Source: Clostridia bacterium (GTDB lineage: Bacteria; Bacillota; Clostridia; Saccharofermentanales; Saccharofermentanaceae). From it: DNA of 58,417 nucleotides. Positions within the stretch are counted from its first letter, which is position 1; the number at the start of each line of letters is the position of its first letter. The notes beneath the pieces were generated by a model. That model did not search any database, was not told the origin of the DNA, and worked only from the letters and a program-made list of their open reading frames with translations. Location: assembly GCA_024403735.1 (NCBI GenBank), contig JAKSRG010000017.1:1-58417 (forward strand). Direction: 5' to 3'. The translations under genes and the position numbers were made by a program. Below are positions 34,531 to 43,037 of the stretch, piece by piece.

Positions 34531-34947
34531 TTAGACTACTTCCTGCCAAGCGTCAGGATTAGCGAGTTCCTTATCAAGCATATCCAAATACTGAATTTCA
34601 AACTTGTTGCTAAAGCTCAATTCGTTTGAATTAGCTCTCAAATAGCCACGTACAATAACATGTCCTGTTTTGTCCATTTCCATACTGATGTAGTTCTTAC
34701 CATATGTCTCTTTCAACTCGGCAGAACCCTTGGCATTCTTATTCATTGTATGGATTTGTTTTACGAACAGCTTAAGATTATCTTCACTAACATCCATATC
34801 TGCAATTCCAGCAAAGCCATCGCTACACACTGCTACTTGCAAAACAACATTGTTGTCCACAGGATGTTTTCTATAAATCGTCGCCTTCAAATTCAACTTA
34901 AAATTAACTGCATCCAATAACACTGGTGCATTCATTTCATTACACAT
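34531..34947 (-). CDS. Small protein resembling the WapI / DUF6228 immunity family
   Basis: 138 residues. Start at 34947, with AGGAG six bases upstream; the reading from 34977 has no site. The pattern VAVCSDGFAGIADMDVS, then LKLFVKQIHTMNKNAKGSAEL, then GHVIVRGYLRAN, then IQYLDMLDKEL follows what I remember of WapI-like proteins (F-x-G, F-x-x-x-L, GH-x-x-V-x-G, YL). WapI neutralises the WapA tRNase in Bacillus; no toxin gene is adjacent here, so it would be an orphan. Assignment from memory only. Confidence 0.6.
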   Translation of the reverse strand: MCNEMNAPVLLDAVNFKLNLKATIYRKHPVDNNVVLQVAVCSDGFAGIADMDVSEDNLKLFVKQIHTMNKNAKGSAELKETYGKNYISMEMDKTGHVIVRGYLRANSNELSFSNKFEIQYLDMLDKELANPDAWQEVV

Positions 34948-34991
34948 ATCAATCTCCTTAATCTCTATATATCTCAATTCAAAAACAGCTG

Positions 34992-35753
34992 CTACTCGCC
35001 CTTTCTGACGATGTATACATACCTCGCCAGTTCTTTTTGATATTCATCAAATGGTTTTTCAGCATAGTCCGTCTGCGCAACAAGCATCTCGAACCAACTG
35101 CTATTTCCTTCGGCCCTGAATAACGCTTCACATTCATATGCGGCAGCGCGTTTTCTTCTCAACAAATCATAAGACTCTTTAGTTATATCAATATAGTCAA
35201 ATGAGATATTCTTATCTGTTAATACCTTAGCCAATACAGTTGTGTGTGCGTTATCAGTCTTAGGCATAACATCACCTTCTTGATAACAAGTGACGAAAGT
35301 GCCGCCATCCTTTAGCCATCTCATTATCTGTTCAACCAATTTAGACATATCTTTAGCGAAATACATAGTATCCATTGAAATAACCACATCAAATGACTTA
35401 TCTGGATAATCAACTTCACCTATACATCCTTGGATAAAACTACTCTTATTCTTGAACAGTTCTCTCGCCAAATCAATTGCGTTGCTCGAATAATCAAATC
35501 CATATATGTGCGCACCAGTCTTAGCTTGTACGTAACCAAGCATCTTTCCGTTTCCACACCCAATATCGAGGACATGCCCATCAGCTGGAATAAATTCGAG
35601 CACCCTATCGACTTGGCTAACATCACTGAACCCGTCCTGTGAGAAATCTTCACCAAAGGCCTTTTCACAAAACGCGCGGAATGCTTTGGATGCTTTCGCC
35701 ATCATATAGAATTGTTCGTACTCGTTATAAAAAAGTGAATCTTGTTCTTCCAA
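34992..35753 (-). CDS. Class I SAM-dependent methyltransferase
   Basis: 253 residues. SAM-binding motif I VLDIGCGNGKML (~61-72), acidic end of beta-2 IYGFDYSSNAIDLAR, motif IV DVVISMDTMYF, and GGTFVTCYQEGD. The N-terminus (EYEQFYMMAKASKAFRAFCE) resembles small-molecule methyltransferases of the UbiE/COQ5 type. Substrate unknown. It lies 44 bp upstream of the WapI-like gene on the same strand. Confidence 0.88.
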   Translation of the reverse strand: MEEQDSLFYNEYEQFYMMAKASKAFRAFCEKAFGEDFSQDGFSDVSQVDRVLEFIPADGHVLDIGCGNGKMLGYVQAKTGAHIYGFDYSSNAIDLARELFKNKSSFIQGCIGEVDYPDKSFDVVISMDTMYFAKDMSKLVEQIMRWLKDGGTFVTCYQEGDVMPKTDNAHTTVLAKVLTDKNISFDYIDITKESYDLLRRKRAAAYECEALFRAEGNSSWFEMLVAQTDYAEKPFDEYQKELARYVYIVRKGE

Positions 35754-35791
35754 ATATCTTCTCCATCAAAATAATCCAAGTGCTCGAGAAA

Positions 35792-38512
35792 TCACTGCTT
35801 TTTCTTGCGCTTCTTAACTATAACAAATGCGCCTACTCCGCCTGCTACAACAACTGCCGCAGCCACACCAGAGATGACATAAATCAGTGTATTATCCTTA
35901 GCCTTGTGCTTACTATTACTATCTTTGTCTTTTTCCTCAATCTCTTCTTCCTGAACTACTTCAGTCTCTTCGATTTCCTCTTCTGGTTCTTCGAGTTCAG
36001 CAAGAGCACGCTGCTCCTCAATCCATGCATCGAGTGCCTCCTGCTCAGCATCGAACAACTCATATTCAGTTAGTGCTACATAGTCATCAGATACCACCTG
36101 ACAATGCATGCAGAAACCATCTCTGAAATCATGTGACAATGCTGTAATCTCGCGTCCCTGCTCAATTAATTCGCCACACGCAGTGCAATAATAATCACCT
36201 GTATAACCTGCATTCTCACATGTCGCTGACTTGTAATCCTTAAGTACTGAAGTTGAATGATCACACTTAAGTCCACCGAACTTATAGTTAGCTACAATCT
36301 CTGTATCTTTAGTTAATGTGTATTCAAGGGTAACATCTGAAGAAACTTCAGTACTTCCAACTTCCCAATTATCGAATGTATATCCACGATTAGCGTAACC
36401 ACTAAGAGATACTGTCTCGCCTCTGAAGTACACACCACTTCCATAAGCCTGACCACCTAGTCTGCTACCAGAAGTAACACTAAGTGTTACATATCCCTTA
36501 TCAATATAATCACCATAGTAATCGTTCACGAAAACCATTCCGCTACACTGATACTTGTAATTAGCATTTGAACCCTTAGGAGTAAAATTCTGGATCTCCT
36601 GCTCAGTATATGCAGGCATCGTGATAGAACTGATATTGCCCTGGTAATTAATAATTCTCGTGTACTTATTAGCGAATGCACTATACTCAGCAATAACGAC
36701 TGCTACATCGCCTTTTGTATCCATCTCAACAGTATAAGACTCACTTACTGGGAGAAGTACGCACATCTGAACGCCGTCCATTCCATATCGGTATGCTGAA
36801 TCAGATAGATAAATAGGCTGCTGATTAGCGAACTGCGCCACAATCTTACCCGTAGAATCCTTAACAGCAAAATTAGAGTCACCATAAATCTTAATAACTC
36901 TGAAATCACCATTATTCGTGTGATTCAATACAGCGTAGAAATAGTTGCTGTCCATTGATTCGAGCCATGACAAACAAAGTGCAGCATCATGTGCCTGAGC
37001 AAGACCTTCAATATTCTTAGTGAGCGTACCGAGATCATCTGGACTATTGAAGATAAGGTACATAACAATATCTAGGAACTCGTTACCCATGCTTCTGATT
37101 GTCGCTTCATCGTAACCATCAATTCCAGCGTCATTAACTGCCTGAACCATTATGTCGCCGATAGTATCTCTTTCAGCTGCACTGCCACCCAAGAAACCAA
37201 GTGAACCCTGCTGAGCAAAATATACAAGAAGAACATCCATAAAGTTCTCGCTAAGTGACTTCTGAAGAGACTCAGAAAATTTCGCAGTCTGATCAGGAGT
37301 AGCACCAAGCATAATCGCGAACATTGTTCGTAGCTCAGTCTGAAGTAAAGCTACATAGTTACTTCTATCCCCAACATAGTTGTTAGCCATATTGTCTAGG
37401 AACTGCTTGAAAAACATACGTTGGCTCATATAGTTAGGCGCATCACAGAACAAATTCATCTCTGTAGCACTAGCATCCTGATCGTTACCGAAGAAATCAA
37501 TCGAATTGAAGTCGAACTGAAGTCTACTACTATCAAAATTATCGATAATATAATCTTCGTAGAACAATAGTGATGAATAGATATTGAGCATTCTTAGTCG
37601 TAACTCATAGTAGTCTGGTGAAGATTCAGGAGATGGCAAATATACATCAAGACCATATCTTCCAAAACCAAATCCATCAGCTGTAGGAGCTACATAAGTA
37701 ACGATATCATTAGGATTTGTGATATTGAAAATGTTGTAATACTTGGATGTGCTAACCTTATCCACAATTTCAATCGCAGCATCGTTAGTTGCCTTAAGAG
37801 TGCCACAAGGCGTCTCGAAACAATATGAGAACACACCGTCCAAGTCGTAGTTAATGTCCGCATCAAATGCGTATCCATCATCTAGTGCACCACCAATAAG
37901 ATTAGCTGTAGCAGCGCCACGGCTATATCCAGACATCCAGAACTTTACCTTACCAGTAATGTTGTTCTCGCTAATAAAATCATTTGTGAACTTGAGCGCA
38001 TCATCAGCTGCCTTCTGGAAACCTTCGTGGTTACCACTAAGTCCCATAGTGAAGTTACTTGACCACTCACTACCATAGCCACCGCCACGAACAGCAATTG
38101 CTACAAGAGTAAAATCATCAATCTTTTTACTACCACAAGTAAGCGCGATTGAATCAGTTGAAGGCTTCTGACCATACCATTCATTAGCCTTGATGTGCTC
38201 CATACCAACATCAGAAAACAACTGCTCAATATTCTTGCTACCACCCTGATAATCAGGATCACTAGACACATCAGTTGCAGCCAATGCCATAATCAAAGAC
38301 ATAGTCGAAAGCGATGGATTATAGTCGTATGCACTAGTTCTGAAATAATCATCATCGTAGAAATACTGAACCTGATATGTACCACTCGCATTGAGCGCGA
38401 TGTATGTCGTATCTCTGTCCTGATCCTTAGCATAATCAACAGCCAAAGCCGTTGAAGGAACTAACCCCAAGACAAGAAGTAGCGATAAACAAACCGATAT
38501 TAACCTCTTCAT
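35792..38512 (-). CDS. Surface-anchored lipase-like protein (alpha/beta hydrolase) with C-terminal TM anchor
   Basis: Signal peptide (residues 1-24, ending STALA). The hydrolase core has the nucleophile elbow MSGYSRGAATAN (GxSxG, Ser ~197), like class 3 lipases and Mbeg1-type proteins. Next come an InlB-like beta segment (GYTFDNWEVGSTEV) and a Cys-rich region (about 760-820: CDHSTS...YYCTACG...FCMHC), resembling the repeats of Clostridial surface proteins. After a Glu-rich linker come a TM helix (about 878-900) and a basic tail KKRKKKQ. It overlaps the upstream Lgt-like gene by 4 bp. It probably cleaves an ester at the cell surface; the substrate is unknown. Confidence 0.82.
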   Translation of the reverse strand: MKRLISVCLSLLLVLGLVPSTALAVDYAKDQDRDTTYIALNASGTYQVQYFYDDDYFRTSAYDYNPSLSTMSLIMALAATDVSSDPDYQGGSKNIEQLFSDVGMEHIKANEWYGQKPSTDSIALTCGSKKIDDFTLVAIAVRGGGYGSEWSSNFTMGLSGNHEGFQKAADDALKFTNDFISENNITGKVKFWMSGYSRGAATANLIGGALDDGYAFDADINYDLDGVFSYCFETPCGTLKATNDAAIEIVDKVSTSKYYNIFNITNPNDIVTYVAPTADGFGFGRYGLDVYLPSPESSPDYYELRLRMLNIYSSLLFYEDYIIDNFDSSRLQFDFNSIDFFGNDQDASATEMNLFCDAPNYMSQRMFFKQFLDNMANNYVGDRSNYVALLQTELRTMFAIMLGATPDQTAKFSESLQKSLSENFMDVLLVYFAQQGSLGFLGGSAAERDTIGDIMVQAVNDAGIDGYDEATIRSMGNEFLDIVMYLIFNSPDDLGTLTKNIEGLAQAHDAALCLSWLESMDSNYFYAVLNHTNNGDFRVIKIYGDSNFAVKDSTGKIVAQFANQQPIYLSDSAYRYGMDGVQMCVLLPVSESYTVEMDTKGDVAVVIAEYSAFANKYTRIINYQGNISSITMPAYTEQEIQNFTPKGSNANYKYQCSGMVFVNDYYGDYIDKGYVTLSVTSGSRLGGQAYGSGVYFRGETVSLSGYANRGYTFDNWEVGSTEVSSDVTLEYTLTKDTEIVANYKFGGLKCDHSTSVLKDYKSATCENAGYTGDYYCTACGELIEQGREITALSHDFRDGFCMHCQVVSDDYVALTEYELFDAEQEALDAWIEEQRALAELEEPEEEIEETEVVQEEEIEEKDKDSNSKHKAKDNTLIYVISGVAAAVVVAGGVGAFVIVKKRKKKQ

Positions 38513-39222
38513 TTCGTAACCTCATCTTCGCAGCGTGTTTTCGAGCGGGTCTTACGTTCCTGCACGAAATACATAATAATCATACCTAATGCAACTATAA
38601 CACAAACCGATTGCGTAAAACCAAATTTACCGTCATTCGAGAGTCTCAAATAATCAAGCGCAATCTTGCTCACCAGCGCAACTGTGAGGATTAATATATA
38701 ATTCTTGTTCCTGAGAAGCGTCATTCCGATAATGAATATCAGCATAAAAACAACCGTCTCAATCAGTTGAACTGGGATAAAAGTATCACCTGGAAATCTC
38801 TCATAAGCAACATGAAAAGGTCCACTGTATACCTTACCGCGACAACAACCAACGCTGAAACAACCAATCTTCGCGATCGAATATAGGAGCGGCGCAACCC
38901 TAACCTGCGCATCGACAATCCTGTATTGGCGCTTGAACACGATGTCCATAACTATCGCAGCTCCCAGGGCACCAATCGCGCCACCCATACTAGAGAAGCC
39001 TGCTTTCCAAATCGGATAACGGAACCCCATCTGAATCTGCGTAAGAAAAAAGCCGAAGTACATCATCATGAATATTCCGAGGCCCACGCAGCCCCAGCTG
39101 AGTAGCACTGGCATCTGTCGCTTCCTCAAAAGTCTATAAAACAAAACGAACCCAATGATGACACTAAGTATCATCATGAGTCCGTAAATGTTAAACCCAA
39201 ATTTTGGTATCTCGAATGCCAT
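38509..39222 (-). CDS. Prolipoprotein diacylglyceryl transferase-like membrane protein
   Basis: About seven TM helices with Lgt-like landmarks: FGFNIYGLMMILSVIIGF at the N-terminus, a Gly-rich loop GFSSMGGAIGALGA in place of the usual HGG motif, and KIGCFSVGCCRGKVYSGP plus PVQLIE. The His of the HGG motif and the GNFxN segment of canonical Lgt are missing, so this is probably a paralogue and not the main lipoprotein-modifying enzyme. I choose ATG 39222, one base after the upstream stop; a TTG at 39270 would overlap that gene by 47 bp. Coupled to the lipase-like gene. Confidence 0.7.
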   Translation of the reverse strand: MAFEIPKFGFNIYGLMMILSVIIGFVLFYRLLRKRQMPVLLSWGCVGLGIFMMMYFGFFLTQIQMGFRYPIWKAGFSSMGGAIGALGAAIVMDIVFKRQYRIVDAQVRVAPLLYSIAKIGCFSVGCCRGKVYSGPFHVAYERFPGDTFIPVQLIETVVFMLIFIIGMTLLRNKNYILILTVALVSKIALDYLRLSNDGKFGFTQSVCVIVALGMIIMYFVQERKTRSKTRCEDEVTK

Positions 39223-39223
39223 A

Positions 39224-39853
39224 TCAATTAGCACACTGGCTACAGAGCCATACCGTAAACAAAATAACAAGTACTATGGCAATTATGCCTAGTGAAATAA
39301 GACCAATCCAAATCCACATTAAGACCTTCGCGAAAACACTCTTCTTGTCCTTCACTCTGGCAATAATCATCATAATGATTGATGCAGGAGTAAACAAACC
39401 CCAAATACCAGACAAAATAGAATAAATTGTTGGCACTTCGTCATAAGAAGTGTTGGTAGTAAAAACAGTGCCGAGGAATGGCAAGCCTGTAACACCACTT
39501 ACTGAGAGTATCATGAAAATCAAAGACAAAATACAGAAAACCTGTGCAGGACTCTTAGCATTAGCCTCTGCCTGTGGCGCCTGCGGTGCCTGATATGGGT
39601 TCTGCTGATACTGAGGCATTGGCACCTGCTGGAACTGCTGTGGCTGTCCATTATAAGGTGGCATTGGTGCCTGCTGGAACTGCTGAGGCTGTGGCTGCTG
39701 CTCAGGCTGCATTGGCATTGGCTGAACAGGCTGTACCATCTGCTCAGGCTGAGTTGGCACTGGCTGAACAGGTTGTACTGGCTGCTCCTGAGGAACAGGA
39801 TTGTTTACTGAATCAATATTCTGATTATTATTATTAATCTCGTTGTCATTCAT
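39224..39853 (-). CDS. Membrane protein with Gln/Pro-rich N-terminus
   Basis: 209 residues: an Asn-rich start, then ~85 residues of Pro/Gln/Val repeats (QPVQPVP), then three TM helices (about 105-125, 145-165, 185-205). No signal peptide before the repeats, so the repeat region should be cytoplasmic. It resembles DUF4190-type proteins in layout. Start at 39853 with AGGTGG eight bases upstream. First gene of a run with the Lgt-like and lipase-like genes. Function unknown. Confidence 0.72.
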   Translation of the reverse strand: MNDNEINNNNQNIDSVNNPVPQEQPVQPVQPVPTQPEQMVQPVQPMPMQPEQQPQPQQFQQAPMPPYNGQPQQFQQVPMPQYQQNPYQAPQAPQAEANAKSPAQVFCILSLIFMILSVSGVTGLPFLGTVFTTNTSYDEVPTIYSILSGIWGLFTPASIIMMIIARVKDKKSVFAKVLMWIWIGLISLGIIAIVLVILFTVWLCSQCAN

Positions 39854-39919
39854 AATTCTATCCACCTATCTAATTATTAACACTACCCTAATAAAGTGAT
39901 AATACATACACACATTAGT

Positions 39920-40831
39920 TTAAACAAGTCCCATTTCATGGAGAATTAATGGAATTTGTATATTAATATTCTCTGCAAAGGCTGCTGGTGGATACATCTT
40001 CTTAACTTCGTCAGAATAATAATCCTTAGCGAAAATCTCAATAATCTCGTCCTTTGTTTTACCAGCCTTATATGCGTCAACAATGATATCCTTGCCGAGT
40101 ACGTGGCTCTTCTTGGAGTCCTCAAAGAACTTCTTAGCCTGCTCTTTTGTGAGCATACCCCAATGAGGGATCATATAGTAATCAATATCAAAAGTTGAAA
40201 CCTTATCGATTGAATCAAGTGACATCTGATAACCTACGAGGAAAGATGGCATTACAACATCATCTTTAACATACATGCCGATAGTCTCGCAGCCGAGCAT
40301 AAGCTTCTCGTTGATAAAATAGTAACCGATTGAATCTCTTGTATGACCTGGAAGAGAAACGATCTGAACATCATGATTACCAACCTTAATAATCTCTCCA
40401 TCTTCAACAGCGATATCCGCATGAAGATTGTCAATATCCTCAAAATGGGTATCGAACTCATTAATCTCTCTTGCAGCCTCATCAAGTCTCATCATTGTTG
40501 CTCTTGCGCCTTCCTTGCCAAAAATCTTGGCAGCGTAAGAAAGAGCAACAACCTTCAAATCAGGATACATCTTACTTAGATGTGCACTTCCAAGTGCGTG
40601 ATCATAATGTGAATGTGTGAGGAGCACATAATCGAGAGGCCTCTCACCAAGAACCTCTACAATGTTTTCATATAACTTAGAGCTAGAAAAACCAAATCCT
40701 GAATCGAACAAGAAAGTCACATCGTCATACACGAAAAGGAAAGCATCTCCACCTCTAACTGGAGTTACGTTATAAACAGTTGCCTCGCCAATTTTGCCAG
40801 GCTTCTCGAAATAATTACTAATCATTTTCAT
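39920..40831 (-). CDS. MBL-fold metallo-hydrolase
   Basis: 303 residues with the metal-binding motif LLTHSHYDHALGS (HxHxDH at 73-78), a later His in SLPGHTRDSIGY, an Asp/Cys region MLGCETIG and the C-terminal MIPHWG. This is the family of glyoxalase II-like and beta-lactamase-like hydrolases. Substrate not evident. Isolated gene, same strand as its neighbours. Confidence 0.88.
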   Translation of the reverse strand: MKMISNYFEKPGKIGEATVYNVTPVRGGDAFLFVYDDVTFLFDSGFGFSSSKLYENIVEVLGERPLDYVLLTHSHYDHALGSAHLSKMYPDLKVVALSYAAKIFGKEGARATMMRLDEAAREINEFDTHFEDIDNLHADIAVEDGEIIKVGNHDVQIVSLPGHTRDSIGYYFINEKLMLGCETIGMYVKDDVVMPSFLVGYQMSLDSIDKVSTFDIDYYMIPHWGMLTKEQAKKFFEDSKKSHVLGKDIIVDAYKAGKTKDEIIEIFAKDYYSDEVKKMYPPAAFAENINIQIPLILHEMGLV

Positions 40832-40947
40832 ACCCCTATAGCAGTAATTTGATTGAATTATATCAAAGGCCCGGCAAAAAGCATCTATTTCATATTAATT
40901 GTGATAATAAAGGCTTCGTTCAAATATTTTTATGAACGCTATCGAAT

Positions 40948-41598
40948 TTACGCGAGCTTAACACGACCAGTAGCACTTACGAGGTTAATCTCAGGACCAT
41001 TATCAGCCTTATAGCTCTTGCTAATCTCAAAGCCGTTATAGCTCTTTCCATTGATGCTTACGCTACCAACATCTGAGCTAACAGAGTAGCTATATTCTTC
41101 ATTAGCGAGCTTAACATCTGTGTTACCAACATCATTAGTTACTGAGAGTTCTGTGTTAACAACAATATCATCAAGATTTACATCGCCTACTGAACTTGTC
41201 ACAGACATTGAATCTACTGTGAGATCTCTCATATTAATGCTACCAACTTCGCATGTGCAATCAACATTCTTGAACTCACAACCTTCTGGAATGTAGATTT
41301 TAATGTAACTATTCTCTGTCTTATTAAATTTATTAATAGTCTCAGCATCAATCTTGAGCACATCATTCTCAACCTTATACTCTATATCCTGGTTCATGAT
41401 GTTATATTCAATTGCATACTCATCAGAATTTGTAATAACATCAATCTTTGCAACATCAATATCCAATTCAAGACTTGTAAAACTATCCACCTTTGTCTTA
41501 TCAAGATGATGTACAACATTATTTCTTACGTGACATCCTGTGAACAAAAATGCTGCTACCAAAACGCTACTAACCATCAAACCCAAAACCTTCTTCAT
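40948..41598 (-). CDS. DUF4097-type beta-helix lipoprotein
   Basis: Signal peptide with lipobox FTGC (Cys ~22). The body shows the repeated short beta-strand pattern of DUF4097 proteins (for example SVTSSVGDVNLDDI, SVTNDVGNTDVKLA, SVSSDVGSVSINGK), predicted to form a right-handed beta-helix outside the cell. Such genes often accompany envelope-stress transporters. Its promoter (41637-41670) is nearly identical to that of the ABC transporter operon at 42264-45401, which strongly suggests joint control. Confidence 0.85.
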   Translation of the reverse strand: MKKVLGLMVSSVLVAAFLFTGCHVRNNVVHHLDKTKVDSFTSLELDIDVAKIDVITNSDEYAIEYNIMNQDIEYKVENDVLKIDAETINKFNKTENSYIKIYIPEGCEFKNVDCTCEVGSINMRDLTVDSMSVTSSVGDVNLDDIVVNTELSVTNDVGNTDVKLANEEYSYSVSSDVGSVSINGKSYNGFEISKSYKADNGPEINLVSATGRVKLA

Positions 41599-41636
41599 TG
41601 TTATTTCCTCCCGAAATATTTAATCTTTATGACCCA

Positions 41637-41670
41637 ATAGTACTTCGCCAATTATTAAGAAATCCTTAAA
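41637..41670 (-). promoter_or_regulatory. Promoter with direct-repeat operator, DUF4097 gene
   Basis: Minus strand: TTTAAGGATT-n2-TTAATAATT (41670-41650), then AAG and the -10 TACTAT (41642-41637). The half-sites TTAAGGATT and TTAATAATT begin 11 bp apart, as expected for an OmpR-family response regulator replacing the -35. The same layout with the same distances occurs at 45437-45470. The 5' leader is short (about 35 nt). Confidence 0.7.
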
Positions 41671-41702
41671 CGAATTCTGGAATTGTATTTTTTGATAGTG
41701 GC

Positions 41703-42040
41703 ATTCAGATTATTCACTTGTTCCTTAAAACAATCTGAATAAATAACACTGATGAATGACAAAAATTCAGACATATAATAGATTTCAAAATATAATCTGA
41801 AATTCTTACACATAGATTTTCTAATCATTCAGACTACTAATGAAAACCAAATTTTTATCTGAATTCTCAGCGTGATTAATTCAGACTTATTCTCATTATT
41901 AGAAATTAATCTGAATTCACAGGAAACTCTATTCCAAAAAATTCAGACTTTAAACCAGTTCTACGATATAGTCTGAATTTTCAGATTAACGAGACTTCAG
42001 AAATTCAGATATTTTCTAATTCTGTGCCATACTTCTGAAT
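41703..42040. repeat. Array C: twelve alternating ATTCAGA/TCTGAAT heptamers at 31-bp pitch
   Basis: ATTCAGA starts at 41703, 41765, 41827, 41879, 41941 and 42003; TCTGAAT starts at 41734, 41796 (degenerate, TCTGAAA), 41858, 41910, 41972 and 42034. Orientation alternates without exception. Every step is 31 bp except one of 21 bp (41858 to 41879). The 24-bp intervals (one 14-bp) are unique and AT-rich. The motif extends to (A)ATTCAGAY. The array begins 32 bp upstream of the DUF4097 promoter operator and ends 30 bp before a terminator stem. Confidence 0.95.
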
Positions 42041-42063
42041 TCATAAGATCAAAACTACTTCAA

Positions 42064-42099
42064 CAAAAATAAGTGCCTCCTCAACCGAGAAGACACTTA
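42064..42099 (-). terminator. Distal terminator downstream of the ABC transporter operon
   Basis: Minus-strand stem TAAGTGTCTTCTC / GAGGAGGCACTTA (two mismatches) followed by TTTTTG. Confidence 0.65.
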
Positions 42100-42113
42100 C
42101 ATCAAATCGCCCA

Positions 42114-42262
42114 AGACTTAAAAATCAGCATAAACACGCGGAAAGTTTTGCGAAGCGAAGCGCCGCATAGACTTAAAAATCAACACAAAAGCGGGGAAAG
42201 TTTTGAGCCACCTACGTGTGGCTCAAACTGACCGAATCCCCGCTTTTCCAGTGTTGATTTTT
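42114..42262 (-). repeat. Two 55-bp direct copies; the second is half of a large branched hairpin
   Basis: AGACTTAAAAATCA occurs at 42114 and 42169, followed in both by related GCGG-rich and AAAGTTTTG sequence. From 42175 to 42262 lies a long inverted repeat: outer arms AAAAATCAACAC and GTGTTGATTTTT, middle arms AAAAGCGGGGA and TCCCCGCTTTT, inner arms TTTGAGCCAC and GTGGCTCAAA. It begins two bases after the ABC ATPase stop (42264), so on the minus strand it can fold at the mRNA 3' end and, with the T-rich end, may act as a terminator. Confidence 0.8.
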
Positions 42263-42263
42263 A

Positions 42264-43022
42264 TTACCAACCAAGCTCCATCAACCAATTAGCCAACAAT
42301 CTTTCTCTATCCTTATCAGATACACTCTTATCTGGGCTAATATACTCACCTTCAATGTGACCATCAACGATGTAGAGAACTCTTGAGCACTTGGCTGCAA
42401 CCTTAGAGTCATGAGTTACCATCATGATTGTTGTACCTTCTGAATTGAGTTTACCTAATACATCAATAACCTCAGCTGAAGCCTGACGGTTCAATGCACC
42501 TGTTGGCTCATCTGCGAAGAGGATTTCAGGTGAATTCATCATTGATCTGCAGATACATGCTCTCTGGAGCTGACCACCAGATACCTCGTTAATATCGTTA
42601 TCAGCGACTTCGATAATGCCGAGTTTACGCATGAGTTCTTCTGCGCGAGCCTGCTTCTGACTACGTGACTCAGTTGTCTTTTTACTCTCGATAGCTGGAA
42701 GCATAATGTTATCGAGGATGCTTAAGTTCTTCATCATGAACATCTGCTGGAAGATGAAACCCATCTTATCAAGACGAATATCAGCGAGTTCCTTCTCGTC
42801 GAGTTTTGTGATGTCGCGACCACCGAACATTACCTCACCAGAAGTTGCGCGATCCATACCTGAAATTGAATAAAGAAGTGTGGACTTACCTGAACCAGAA
42901 GGTCCCATGATTGCTACCATTTCACCCTTCTCTACCTTGAGTGAGATATTCTTAAGAACATTATTCTGTCTCTTGTTAACAACGTATGTCTTACAAAGAT
43001 TTTTTGCTTCGATAATTGCCAT
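42264..43022 (-). CDS. ABC transporter ATPase, LolD/MacB-like
   Basis: 252 residues. Walker A GPSGSGKST (~38-46), Q-loop GFIFQQMFM, signature VSGGQLQRACI, Walker B ILFADEPTGAL, H-loop VTHD. The combination FADEPTGALN is typical of the FtsE/LolD/BceA/MacB group, which pairs with FtsX-domain permeases, here the upstream gene (15 bp away). Such pairs handle lipoproteins, antimicrobial peptides or wall enzymes and do not import sugars. Confidence 0.93.
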   Translation of the reverse strand: MAIIEAKNLCKTYVVNKRQNNVLKNISLKVEKGEMVAIMGPSGSGKSTLLYSISGMDRATSGEVMFGGRDITKLDEKELADIRLDKMGFIFQQMFMMKNLSILDNIMLPAIESKKTTESRSQKQARAEELMRKLGIIEVADNDINEVSGGQLQRACICRSMMNSPEILFADEPTGALNRQASAEVIDVLGKLNSEGTTIMMVTHDSKVAAKCSRVLYIVDGHIEGEYISPDKSVSDKDRERLLANWLMELGW

Positions 43023-43037
43023 ATATTTATCCTCCGA

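Noticed and set aside
34361..34549. 62-codon minus-strand frame between the NSS transporter and the WapI-like gene
   Set aside because: No Shine-Dalgarno, overlaps the promoter of the transporter, and the product looks random.
41703..42040. CRISPR array
   Set aside because: The regular spacing with unique intervals looks CRISPR-like, but the repeat is only 7-8 bp, alternates in orientation, and no cas genes are in the window.
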